Position numbers and translations under genes: made by a program. A model generated the notes under the pieces. The model was given only the letters and a program-made list of their open reading frames with translations, was not told where the DNA came from and did no database searches. This document shows, one piece after another, positions 1 through 8,888 of a stretch of 64,000 nucleotides of DNA; the stretch's first letter is position 1, and each line of letters begins with the position of its first letter. This DNA comes from RGIG9608 sp045602425 (GTDB lineage: Bacteria; Bacteroidota; Bacteroidia; Bacteroidales; Paludibacteraceae), in assembly GCA_045602425.1 (NCBI GenBank), contig JAZSBO010000021.1, forward strand, positions 1 through 64,000, given 5' to 3'.

Positions 1-1
1 A

Positions 2-877
2 ACTCATACGACGGTTACAGAGACAGCGTGTGAACGTTATGAGTGGCGTGGTAATGTATATACAGAATCAGGTACATACGTACACAATTATACGAATGAC
101 TTGGGTTGTTCGAGTAGTGAGACGTTGGAGTTGACGGTTGAGATATTGGATTACGCAATAGATTATGAATTAATAGATTGCAAAGAGCGAATTTATAGGT
201 TTATTTCAAAAAATATAGGAACTACTAAAAATGATAAATTGTCATGGAAATTCCCTGACGGAACCATAGTATCAGATTATGTGGCAGAAAGCAAGTTGCA
301 TGAAGGAATTCAACAAGTAGTTTTAATTGTAACTTCGGAGCATGGCTGTGTAAAAGAATTTCCAGTAGAATTAACAGTGATGGCTTATTTTGACGATTAT
401 ACCATAGAAGTAGAGCCTGCATTGATAACTCCAGGAAAGTCAACAGTTAGAATGTACACTGTGTATAGACAGGGAGTGGATTATGATTGGGATTTTGGAG
501 ATGGAAGTCATGGATTTGATAGTGATGTGATACATACGTATAATGTTCATTATGAAGATTTTTACGATGTGGTATTGACAATTACAGATACAGAAAATTG
601 TGTAGAAGAACGTTCTATTCGTATTCTTGTGGACAAAACGGTTGATGTTCCTAACACATTTACACCTAATGGTGACGGTTATAATGATTTATTTTTAGAT
701 GGTTGGCATATAAAGGTATTTGACCGCAAAGGATTTTTGATTTATGAAGGAGATAAGGGCTGGGATGGAACTTATATGAATAAAATGGTGCCCAATGACA
801 CTTATTTCTATATTATGAACTATACTGAAAATGGTCAGAATATAACAAAGAAAGGATTTATAACAGTAATAAAATAG
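2..877 (+). CDS. T9SS-secreted adhesin, C-terminal part (type B sorting domain), 5' truncated by window
   Basis: The frame is open from base 2 with no start, so the gene begins before the window; the TTG near 101 is internal. A Cys-rich, Tyr/Thr-rich repeat at the left edge (ESGTYVHNYTNDLGC) resembles repeats of large Bacteroidetes adhesins. It is followed by a PKD-like domain with YDWDFGDGS and a C-terminal domain beginning VPNTFTPNGDGYND and ending KKGFITVIK. That last block is the gliding-motility-type (type B) T9SS C-terminal signal, so the protein should cross the outer membrane by T9SS and stay at the surface or be released. A PorP/SprF protein follows 1 nt downstream, the usual partner for type B cargo. 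The ligand is unknown. Confidence 0.85.
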   Translation, partial: THTTVTETACERYEWRGNVYTESGTYVHNYTNDLGCSSSETLELTVEILDYAIDYELIDCKERIYRFISKNIGTTKNDKLSWKFPDGTIVSDYVAESKLHEGIQQVVLIVTSEHGCVKEFPVELTVMAYFDDYTIEVEPALITPGKSTVRMYTVYRQGVDYDWDFGDGSHGFDSDVIHTYNVHYEDFYDVVLTITDTENCVEERSIRILVDKTVDVPNTFTPNGDGYNDLFLDGWHIKVFDRKGFLIYEGDKGWDGTYMNKMVPNDTYFYIMNYTENGQNITKKGFITVIK

Positions 878-878
878 T

Positions 879-1808
879 ATGAAACGTTTGGTTCTCTTTC
901 TTTTATTCCTTGTCGTTTTTCTTTCAGAAGGGAGAACGCAGGTTAATCCTGAGATTTATAATTATTGGGAGAATCTGTATTATGTAAATCCTGCAAATAT
1001 TCGTTTTGATTATACGGCATATTTGACTTTGAACACGCGGGCGCAATGGGTTGATTTTCCGGGAGCGCCCGTTTCTGCTAATTTGACAGCGGCATTCCCT
1101 GTTGACAAGATTCGTTCACAGTTTGCTACAAAACTGTTTGTTGATAGAATTGGTTATACGAATACAGTAGAATTTCTTGTCTCTTACGCATATTCTTTAA
1201 AATTAAATCGTGATAATAGTTTGAATTTTGGTGTTTCTGGAGCATTGCATTCAAGAACTTACGATTTTTCGAAAATTTCTGCTAACGATATGTTGGATCC
1301 TACAATTTATAGTGAAAAAGTGAATGGATTGATGGAGGGAAATATGAGTTTGGGATTAGAATATAATTACAAAGATATGCTTCAGATTGGTATTTCTGCT
1401 CGAAATTTTATGTCGTATTTTCCTATTTTGCGAGAGAATCGAAGAAATCCATTGCAATCGGCAACAAATATGCTGTATGCAAAATATTTGACGCATTATT
1501 TTGGAGAATCGAATTGCTATATGGATTTTGGTGCAGCATTCAGACAATACGATGCACGTTATATAGGTGATTTCATGACATCGGTATATTATGATTTTAA
1601 TAGTTCTTATTCACTTCAATTTCAGATATTTGGTGGAACAGTTGGCGATATAGGTTTTACCGTTGGTGTTAATTTGTTGTCTGATTTGAAACTATTGTGT
1701 AGCTATAACTACAATTACGCTGTAGTAAATACAAAATCATATGGGACATTTGAAATAATGTTAACCTATGGATTTAAGCGTTGTCCAACCTGTATCAACG
1801 TTTGGTAG
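879..1808 (+). CDS. PorP/SprF family type IX secretion outer-membrane protein
   Basis: The 309-aa protein has an N-terminal signal peptide (MKRLVLFLLFLVVFLSEGRTQ) and the family's opening pattern QVNPEIYNYWENLYYVNPA, then alternating beta-strand-like segments and a predicted outer-membrane barrel. PorP/SprF proteins work with type B sorting domains and help deliver or anchor cognate cargo. The ATG lies 1 nt after the stop of the adhesin, so the two are almost certainly cotranscribed and form a cargo-partner pair. The 3' end overlaps the convergent radical SAM gene by 14 bp. Confidence 0.85.
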   Translation: MKRLVLFLLFLVVFLSEGRTQVNPEIYNYWENLYYVNPANIRFDYTAYLTLNTRAQWVDFPGAPVSANLTAAFPVDKIRSQFATKLFVDRIGYTNTVEFLVSYAYSLKLNRDNSLNFGVSGALHSRTYDFSKISANDMLDPTIYSEKVNGLMEGNMSLGLEYNYKDMLQIGISARNFMSYFPILRENRRNPLQSATNMLYAKYLTHYFGESNCYMDFGAAFRQYDARYIGDFMTSVYYDFNSSYSLQFQIFGGTVGDIGFTVGVNLLSDLKLLCSYNYNYAVVNTKSYGTFEIMLTYGFKRCPTCINVW

Positions 1809-2730
1809 AAATGTTGTATAATTTGCCTTGAAAGGTGTTTCGCTGTTGCATACGTTTGTCGATTTTTGCAACAAATTCAAAATTTTTTAATCCCCAATCG
1901 GGAGCTAATAGTAGTTCTTTTGGCGATTGAGAAATGAATCGTTCGATAGCGATTTTTGGATTTAATCGTTCTAAGAAATCAATTACCAAATCGATGTATT
2001 CTTCTGCTGAAAATAGTGAAAACCATTCGGGATGTACTATAAATTGCTCCGCCATTCGTGTGCCTTTCACAATTTGCAGTTGATGCAATTTTAATACGTT
2101 TATTGGCAGTTTTGATAATTCATTTGCATGAAGCAGTAATTGAGATTTGCTTTCGTTTGGTAAACCTAAAATAAGATGTGCACAAGTAAGAATGTCCCGT
2201 TTTGCTGTTTTTTCTATCGCGATGACGGCATCTTCATAGTTATGTCCACGGTTGATAAAATTCAGTGTTTTGTTGCTGGTAGATTCAATACCATATTCTA
2301 TCATTACGTATTTTTCTTTTGCAATATCGGCCAAATAGTCGAGTAGTGCATCAGAAACACAATCGGGTCGTGTACCAATCACAATACCAATAACATTAGG
2401 CACACTAAGTGCTTCCTCGTAGATGTTTTTTAGATGAGATAGTGTTCCGTAGGTGTTTGTATATGATTGAAAATATGCAAGATATTTCTGCGATTGATAT
2501 TTGTGATGAAAAAATAAAATACCTTCTTCCAGCTGTTGGGTAATGCTTTTTTGAGGACGACAATATTCTGGTAGAAACGATTGATTGTTACAATAAGTGC
2601 AACCACCGATTCCTTTTTCGCCATTGCGATTGGGACAAGTGAAGCCTGCATTGATAGAAATTTTCTGGACACGTTCGGAAAATTGTTGTTTCAATACAAG
2701 AGCATAATCAAGATATCGTTTTTCTAACAT
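1795..2730 (-). CDS. TIGR01212-type (YhcC-like) radical SAM protein
   Basis: This 311-aa protein carries the radical SAM cluster-binding cysteines in CPNRNGEKGIGGCTYC near residues 30-45, with the family hallmark NGEKGIGGCTYCNN. Downstream motifs such as VIGTRPDCVSDALLDYL and YVMIEYGIES match this subfamily. The fold is a TIM-barrel S-adenosylmethionine radical enzyme in the cytoplasm; the substrate is unknown. It stands alone between a convergent secretion gene and tRNA-Ala. Confidence 0.85.
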   Translation of the reverse strand: MLEKRYLDYALVLKQQFSERVQKISINAGFTCPNRNGEKGIGGCTYCNNQSFLPEYCRPQKSITQQLEEGILFFHHKYQSQKYLAYFQSYTNTYGTLSHLKNIYEEALSVPNVIGIVIGTRPDCVSDALLDYLADIAKEKYVMIEYGIESTSNKTLNFINRGHNYEDAVIAIEKTAKRDILTCAHLILGLPNESKSQLLLHANELSKLPINVLKLHQLQIVKGTRMAEQFIVHPEWFSLFSAEEYIDLVIDFLERLNPKIAIERFISQSPKELLLAPDWGLKNFEFVAKIDKRMQQRNTFQGKLYNISTKR

Positions 2731-2745
2731 TTTATAGAAGAAATG

Positions 2746-2818
2746 TGGAGTATAGCAGACTCGAACTGCTCACCTCAACACTGCCAGTGTTGCACTCTAC
2801 CAGATGAGCTAATACCCC
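2746..2818 (-). tRNA. tRNA-Ala (anticodon GGC)
   Basis: Reverse strand folds as a complete cloverleaf. The 7-bp acceptor stem GGGGTAT/ATACTCC has one G-T pair, the anticodon stem CAACA/TGTTG encloses CTGGCAG with anticodon GGC, and the T-arm carries GTTCGAGTC. CCA is not encoded. A TACCTTTG box lies 11 nt upstream. Confidence 0.93.
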
Positions 2819-2828
2819 TTTTATGGGG

Positions 2829-2836
2829 CAAAGGTA
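2829..2836 (-). promoter_or_regulatory. -7 promoter box for tRNA-Ala
   Basis: TACCTTTG on the reverse strand matches the Bacteroidetes -7 consensus TAnnTTTG and ends 11 nt before the tRNA 5' end. No clear TTTG -33 element was seen. Confidence 0.55.
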
Positions 2837-2871
2837 AAAAATCTTTTAAATAGTTCTATCGCTTGTTCTTT

Positions 2872-2972
2872 GCTGTCAAACTTAGAAATTTATTTGTCTT
2901 TATAGACATATATTACTTTGCATTGTTCAACTATGAATCTACAATAGTAGAAATTTATTTGTCTTTATAGAC
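2872..2972 (-). CRISPR. Minimal type V-A (Cas12a) CRISPR array: one intact repeat, one spacer, one degenerate repeat
   Basis: The intact 36-nt repeat is at 2937-2972. Read on the reverse strand it ends with the Cas12a handle AATTTCTACTATTGTAGAT, whose TCTAC/GTAGA arms form the stem. After a 29-nt spacer (2908-2936) comes a second repeat at 2872-2907. Its upstream 24-25 nt are identical, but the part corresponding to the handle's 3' half is scrambled, as expected for the distal repeat of an array. The array lies downstream of cas12a in the same orientation, with about 145 nt of AT-rich leader-like sequence between them. No cas1, cas2 or cas4 is present nearby. Confidence 0.88.
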
Positions 2973-3116
2973 ATTATCTAATCTGTCGAGACTATGCGAA
3001 GATATAAATAATTATCTATTAGACAATTAAAATCACAATAAAAATTTATAAACAAAACATCTTTACCCTACTCATTATTTCAAAGAACATTCAAATCACT
3101 CATTATCAATGCATCC

Positions 3117-3545
3117 TTACTCGTTGAGATATGGTTTCTCCTGTGCAAATTTCAACCATTCCTTGTTACTGATGGATAATTTAACATTCTTCAAATCATC
3201 CGCCGCTTTGATTTGCTGAACTATCCATAAACCTTTCCGTGCAATGTTGTATGCTCCGTTTGCATCAGCATTCTTAGGCAAAGAATCATCGCAAGTTTCA
3301 CTATTGTAGAAGTTTCCGTTAGCATCAGCTACCGGTGACTGCATATAATCTACTTCTGTGCCTATTTCACTATTACGCATTTGAAGGGTTAGTTTTAGCA
3401 AATACAAAAGCCCTTTGAAGAAATCTGCCGAATCTTGTTTAGAAATAGCTTCTTTCAAATCTGTTTGAATGTCAATTTTATATTTTGCAAAAAGCTCTTT
3501 GAACTTATCTGTCAAATTAATTCCCCGGGATGCCCAATTTGAATT
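3117..3545 (-). pseudogene. 3' remnant of cas12a (RuvC-III and end of Nuc domain), cut off by in-frame TAA
   Basis: Reading resumes in the same frame directly after the TAA at 3546-3548 and runs without interruption to 3117. It encodes the expected Cas12a tail, including KLTLQMRNS, VDYMQSPVADANGNF and the RuvC-III motif KNADANGAYNIARKG, whose Asp is codon 1253 of the virtual full-length protein. A TTG at 3513-3515 preceded by GGGGA could restart translation and give a 132-aa fragment. That would be unusual, and inactivation by one base change is the simpler reading. Confidence 0.85.
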
Positions 3546-6500
3546 TTACTTTTCGTCCCGAAATGTCTCAATGCGTTCCCCACAAGTGCACAGCGTCCAA
3601 TTTGTACGAGAGCCGTCAGCCTTTGATGTGAAATTTGAATAATCAAAGGTAAATTCAAACCAATCCTTTTCAACATTATAACGGATAGCGTCAAACTTAC
3701 CGAAGAAAGTTTTTGACTTTTCGCGTGTTTCATAACGGGTGTCAAACAGATTCACAAAACCTGTTACAGGGTCTATCTTACTTGTGTTCCAGGCTTGAGT
3801 ATAAAAAAGGAAACCACTTTGTTTGCCAAGTTTTTGGAAACTATCAAATTTATTGGTCAGCTGATAAGCATTAAGAACACCGCCGTCCTCTTCAGGATTC
3901 TTTTTCTTATCTACCAAATAGTTAAGTTTGTCAATCAGCATCTTTTCAAACTTCTGATAAACAGAAGACTCCACTTTTTGACGACCACGCATAAATCCCA
4001 TATTCAAATCTTCAAGCACCACAATGGCATTGTATTTTACCATCAACTCAGAAATCTTATGAATGACCTGACTCAAATAACCTTCTTTCAGTTCCTTGAT
4101 ATTTTCAATCGTCTGCCAGCTTTGACGGGCTTTCATTCTTTCATCTTCACGTTTCGACAACAAGTCATGATAATTTGTGCGGTATTCATTGCCATTGTAA
4201 GTATTTACGATTTCGTTCAACGAGTATTGTTCTTTGATTCTGCCTTGCAAATCTATCACCGTCAAATAGAGCAGATGACGTTCACCACGGTCAATGCCTA
4301 TAATGTGCAAATCATCGCTTTGGCGGATGTATTCGTTAACTCGTCTATTCATTTCAAAGTCTCCAATTTTGCCAGCTAAATAATTTTGTTCTATGGATAA
4401 ATGAAACTGAAATTGATCGTATACATACCGTTTGTTCGATATAATCGGATATTTGAATTTATCTTTTAAAACATTATGATGATGACCAGTTTTCATCTTT
4501 TCATCTGAATATTGAATGCTATGTTTTCTAAAATAAACAACGCCAGTCCCTATATCGAAAACATTTTGGTTCCCATTCATCAAGGCTTTAAAATACATAG
4601 TATGTAAATTATCTGTACCTCGCGACTTTCTCAATCCTTTTTCGTATGATTCTGCAAAAGATAGGTCTTTATTTGATATTTTAAACAAGAACAATGGTTT
4701 TTTATCCCGTTCCATAGAATTTTCAAATTCCTTTAGACTAATAGGAACGTATGTAAAAACTTTTTCCTTTACCATTTCATCTATTTCATTCATTAAATCA
4801 ACAAATAAAACAAATTCTTTTTGAGCTAATTTTTGCGCTTGGGGAATTCTTTTAAATGTACACAATGTTTTTTTTATTGATTTAATCAGCTGTAAATTTG
4901 CCTTAACAAAGGCAGAGTCATTAATGATAGAGTCATAGATTTCCGAATTTTTCCTCAAAAAATTTAAATACCCTTTTGCAGTACTTGTTTTAGGATTTTT
5001 TGTTTCTCTGTCTTGATTAATTTTTTCTTTCAAATTAGTATTTGTTGTCCTTTCGACAAAAGAATCTATTGCACTTATTATTTGTGCACTTTCTTGGTTA
5101 TAATCGCCTTGATAAGATTTACCATACACTGTTTGTGATTTTAATTGATAATAATCCAGCCTTTCAAATTCAGACTTGTCAGTATCATTAATTACAGCAT
5201 CTCTCCTGAATAATTTTGTATCAGAAGAAATTCCTAAATAATAATCATATTCACCTATAATATTTTGTTTTCTAAACAAATAACCACCATATTGAGTTCC
5301 ATTATCTGAGTTTTCAGTTTTACTATCAACCCATCCATTTAAAAGTGATCCATTATTTTCAAAGTGTAGCTTGAATTTCTCGGTTGAATATGGTTTGCGT
5401 GTCATATAATTCCGCACCATATTATAGAGCGGTGTAATCTTGTCAAGTTCTTCCCAAAGCATAGAAAACTCGCCATAGAACTTTTCATCCTTTTCAGACT
5501 CTGTTCCATCTCCAAGCAAAGGTTTCACAAAATGTTGAAGAGCCTTGACTGCATCCAATAAAGTCTTTATTTTTTTTACAGACTCTTTTTCTTGCGCCAA
5601 ATTCATTCCAGAATAAGGCATGTTCAATAAATCCTTTACCTCTGCGTAAGCATTTTCTATTTGAGTGAACAAGTTTTCCTTTTTTACCGACTCCGTCTCT
5701 ACAGCTCCCAATGAAGCAAAATAGGTCAGTAGGGTATTTTGCTCCTCTGAATTTTGTTTTTGCACACCCTGATTAATCAATGCGATAGGAATGCTTCCTT
5801 GGGATTTTATTATTTTATTTAATCGCTCTTCATAGGCTTCGTCAGACTCCTTTTTAGGCTTCTTCTGCACATTTTCTTTTAGTTGTTCTAACAAGGCTTT
5901 GTGAATTACGTCCCAATGACCAAACACTTTCTTAGATATGTCAGTCATCTGTGCGTCATTACGGATATAAATTTTAGAGAGGTCAAAATTAGACAAAGAA
6001 AGCAACAGATCTTTTAAAGAGTGTTCTCCCTCTTTCTTACGATTGAAAACCTGTTCGTCCAAATCCTGATAAGCTTTCTGAATCGCCTCCAAAACTTTTT
6101 CGTCTGACTGGAATTGCTCTGGCAGCCAAGAAATCGCATTTCTATCACTTAATATTTGTTTGTAAAGAGGTTTTAGCTTTGGAAGTCGTGCTGATTTGTC
6201 TTTTTGTTGTTGGTTATAAGCGTTTATGTACTCATTTAAACCCTGAATCTTCGTTCCATCGTCCAATGTCCTTCCCCCTACAACAGCATTATAAACATCT
6301 ATTTGTGTTTGAGTAAGTACAATATTGTAGTAATCGAGACAAAACATTTCACCAAGTTCAGACACATTCAGATACTCTTCAAAGTCGCTATACAATTTCG
6401 CAAAATCTTCCGCAATTGGTGAGGCTGCCACTTTATCAAAAACCATTATATTGTCTATGAATTTGGGCAAATTCTCGTGAATCAAGCGATAGGCAATTGC

Positions 6501-7022
6501 TGTAGATTGCGCTTCGTCAGTATACATATTTTTCCTGTTTTCGTGAAAACCGGTAAAATAGGTGGTAAAATCTTTAAATTCTTCTACTAACTTTCGTTCT
6601 TCTTCTTTCTTAACAAAACCCAACAAATCCTCTTTGATAAGTTCTTTTTTATCTATGCGCTTAAATATATCCTCTTTTGCAAAACAATCTGCAATTTGCT
6701 TACGTAGTTTATTCTGAATTCCTTCATACAATTTTCGTTGATTTTCATCTTTCGATTTAATCATATAGTATGTATAAAATTCTTCAAGCGAATTGTTTTT
6801 GTTTTCATTTTCATACTGCAAACTAAAATTATCAAGCGTATTTTCAATGAATTTCTTATGATACTCATCGATAATCTTTTTCACTTCCACATAACTATTA
6901 GCGCGATGTTGATCTTGGGTCAAAATTCCACTACTCTCAATGTGCTCAAGAGTTTTACCAATAGGTTTCAGCTCAAATCTAAGTGTCTTTGATAACGAAT
7001 AAAGATGTGTAAATGTTTTCAT
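3546..7022 (-). CDS. cas12a: Cas12a (Cpf1) effector, truncated at residue 1158 before RuvC-III
   Basis: The start is canonical for the family (FTHLYSLSKTLRFELKPIGKT). Recognition lobes follow, then WED/PI regions, RuvC-I with IIGIDRGERHLLYLTVID (Asp about 911), RuvC-II with VVLEDLNMGF (Glu about 1004) and the start of the Nuc domain (GERIETFRDEK). Codon 1159 is TAA. The frame then continues into the normal C-terminus, so only a nonsense change separates this from a protein of about 1301 residues. The product would keep the crRNA-processing and DNA-recognition parts but lack the third RuvC aspartate. The ATG is 3 nt after the MBOAT gene's stop, so transcription probably comes from that operon. 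An unstable or inactive protein is as likely as a binding-only one. Confidence 0.92.
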   Translation of the reverse strand: MKTFTHLYSLSKTLRFELKPIGKTLEHIESSGILTQDQHRANSYVEVKKIIDEYHKKFIENTLDNFSLQYENENKNNSLEEFYTYYMIKSKDENQRKLYEGIQNKLRKQIADCFAKEDIFKRIDKKELIKEDLLGFVKKEEERKLVEEFKDFTTYFTGFHENRKNMYTDEAQSTAIAYRLIHENLPKFIDNIMVFDKVAASPIAEDFAKLYSDFEEYLNVSELGEMFCLDYYNIVLTQTQIDVYNAVVGGRTLDDGTKIQGLNEYINAYNQQQKDKSARLPKLKPLYKQILSDRNAISWLPEQFQSDEKVLEAIQKAYQDLDEQVFNRKKEGEHSLKDLLLSLSNFDLSKIYIRNDAQMTDISKKVFGHWDVIHKALLEQLKENVQKKPKKESDEAYEERLNKIIKSQGSIPIALINQGVQKQNSEEQNTLLTYFASLGAVETESVKKENLFTQIENAYAEVKDLLNMPYSGMNLAQEKESVKKIKTLLDAVKALQHFVKPLLGDGTESEKDEKFYGEFSMLWEELDKITPLYNMVRNYMTRKPYSTEKFKLHFENNGSLLNGWVDSKTENSDNGTQYGGYLFRKQNIIGEYDYYLGISSDTKLFRRDAVINDTDKSEFERLDYYQLKSQTVYGKSYQGDYNQESAQIISAIDSFVERTTNTNLKEKINQDRETKNPKTSTAKGYLNFLRKNSEIYDSIINDSAFVKANLQLIKSIKKTLCTFKRIPQAQKLAQKEFVLFVDLMNEIDEMVKEKVFTYVPISLKEFENSMERDKKPLFLFKISNKDLSFAESYEKGLRKSRGTDNLHTMYFKALMNGNQNVFDIGTGVVYFRKHSIQYSDEKMKTGHHHNVLKDKFKYPIISNKRYVYDQFQFHLSIEQNYLAGKIGDFEMNRRVNEYIRQSDDLHIIGIDRGERHLLYLTVIDLQGRIKEQYSLNEIVNTYNGNEYRTNYHDLLSKREDERMKARQSWQTIENIKELKEGYLSQVIHKISELMVKYNAIVVLEDLNMGFMRGRQKVESSVYQKFEKMLIDKLNYLVDKKKNPEEDGGVLNAYQLTNKFDSFQKLGKQSGFLFYTQAWNTSKIDPVTGFVNLFDTRYETREKSKTFFGKFDAIRYNVEKDWFEFTFDYSNFTSKADGSRTNWTLCTCGERIETFRDEK

Positions 7023-7025
7023 ATT

Positions 7026-8888
7026 TTAAAATTGGAAGTAAATAAATTTTTGTAAGTCGGCAGTGATGAATTGATAGACGATAAATACGATTGCTACTAC
7101 TAAAAATACCATTAAAACAATATTCATATTAGCAAACCAAATGCGATAACGACGTTTAAAATTGTCTGGAAGCCAGTGTATTATCATCCCAATAACGAAA
7201 ATTGTAAGAACATTTCTATATTCGTATAGCATTTGAGGTGTTTTATTGAAATCCCATTGACTACCAATTTGGTTTATCATATTTTTAGCAGTTTCCCAAG
7301 CCGTTTCGTTGGCCTCAGCAGGATTAAGATTTGAACCAGATCGAAAAAACAATCGAGTGAATGTTATAAAAATGAATGTTTGGAAAATTGCCCAGCATTT
7401 TTCGAACCACTGAAAGGTGTATTTCCCTTTTAATAGATTATAAATCATTCTTAAAAAAGTACCTATAAAGATAATTGCACTCCAAACAAAAAATACATTG
7501 AATGCAGGATGAGGAAAAAGAATACAAAGTTCTCCTAAAATTGCTGTAAGTAGAAAAATGATAAGCGTACGAACATAAACATTCCAATCTCTCCAAAATT
7601 TATAAACAATCATTCCAATACCGTTTAATCCTCCCCAAATCATAAAGTTCCAACTTGCTCCGTGCCAAATACCTCCTAAAAGCATAGTGTTCATCGAGTT
7701 GATATTGGTAGTGATTTTTTTTCGTTTCTCAGGATAAAAATAGGCTGTACATCCAATGACGATTGTTAAGGTTAAAATGACAATTGCAACCCAAATACTT
7801 CCTGTTAAGAGAGTGCCTACAGCAGCAATTGTAAAAATACAACAATAAGTACCAAATGTTGCTTCTCTGTTGCCTCCAAGAGGAATGTAAAGATAGTCTT
7901 GCAACCATTTCGAAAGTGAAATATGCCAACGTTTCCAAAAATTTCCGGGATTGGTTGCTTTGTATGGCGAATCAAAGTTTTTAGGTAAATAAAAACCCAT
8001 TAACATTGCTATGCCTATTGCTATGTCGGTATACCCAGAAAAATCAGCGTACACTTGTAACGAATAGCCAAACAATGCCGCTAAATTTTCAAAACCAGAA
8101 TAGAGTAGTGGATTTTCAAATACACGATCAATAAAATTAACTGCAATATAATCACTAAGAATTATTTTTTTCACTAACCCATTCATAATCCAGAAAATAG
8201 CAATGCCAAATTGTCTACGACTTAAGGAATATTTTTTGTGTAATTGAGGAATAAACTCACTTGCACGTACAATAGGACCTGCTACTAATTGTGGAAAAAA
8301 ACTAATATAAAATCCAAAATCAAGAACGTTGCTAACAGGCTCTATTCGCTTTCGGTAGATATCCATTATATAGCTGATTGCTTGGAAAATATAAAATGAT
8401 ATACCGACAGGAAGTAGTATAGAATCTACACTGAACCGATTTGAATGAGTAATAAGATTACCTGTATAAGCAAAAACATCAAATATAGCTAAATCGCTAC
8501 CAAACAGATTGTTAATAACGTCAATTATAAAATAGGAGTATTTGAAATAGCATAAAATAGAGAGATTTATAATAATGCTTATAATGATAATCGTTTTTTT
8601 GCTCCAATCTTTTTTTCTTGATGACAACCATATCCCTGCAATAAAATTATAAATCGTTACGAAGATCAGAATAAGAGTAAAAAGCCCGCTTGTTTTATAA
8701 TAGAAAAATAGACTTACAAAAAAAAGAAACGTATTTCGGAGTAAAATTTTGTTTTTAATTAAACTGAATACTACAAAAACAATTGCAAAAAATGCCCAAA
8801 AATAGAACTGTGTAAATAGCAAAGGATGTGCTTCATCAAAAGCAAACATATTTGCAAAAAAGTTTTTTATGATATCAGCAATTGTCAT
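7026..8888 (-). CDS. MBOAT-family O-acyltransferase (AlgI/DltB type)
   Basis: The 620-aa polytopic membrane protein has the MBOAT signature: NFWKRWHISLSKWLQDYLYIPLGG near the middle and the catalytic histidine in GGIWHGASWNFMIWGGLNG. Such enzymes take an acyl group, usually acetyl, across the inner membrane and add it to a cell-envelope or secreted polysaccharide. It is longer than AlgI (about 520 aa). It overlaps the upstream SGNH gene by 4 nt (ATGA), so the two SGNH proteins and the MBOAT form one O-acylation operon. The target glycan is not evident. Confidence 0.9.
   Translation of the reverse strand: MTIADIIKNFFANMFAFDEAHPLLFTQFYFWAFFAIVFVVFSLIKNKILLRNTFLFFVSLFFYYKTSGLFTLILIFVTIYNFIAGIWLSSRKKDWSKKTIIIISIIINLSILCYFKYSYFIIDVINNLFGSDLAIFDVFAYTGNLITHSNRFSVDSILLPVGISFYIFQAISYIMDIYRKRIEPVSNVLDFGFYISFFPQLVAGPIVRASEFIPQLHKKYSLSRRQFGIAIFWIMNGLVKKIILSDYIAVNFIDRVFENPLLYSGFENLAALFGYSLQVYADFSGYTDIAIGIAMLMGFYLPKNFDSPYKATNPGNFWKRWHISLSKWLQDYLYIPLGGNREATFGTYCCIFTIAAVGTLLTGSIWVAIVILTLTIVIGCTAYFYPEKRKKITTNINSMNTMLLGGIWHGASWNFMIWGGLNGIGMIVYKFWRDWNVYVRTLIIFLLTAILGELCILFPHPAFNVFFVWSAIIFIGTFLRMIYNLLKGKYTFQWFEKCWAIFQTFIFITFTRLFFRSGSNLNPAEANETAWETAKNMINQIGSQWDFNKTPQMLYEYRNVLTIFVIGMIIHWLPDNFKRRYRIWFANMNIVLMVFLVVAIVFIVYQFITADLQKFIYFQF

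Noticed and set aside
2908..2936. Spacer targeting a gene in this window
   Set aside because: No matching stretch was noticed by eye on either strand, but a proper search was not possible.
3512..3548. Frameshift as the cause of the cas12a break
   Set aside because: The downstream tail is in the same frame (33 bases between reference codons), and no indel is needed. The break is a stop codon only.
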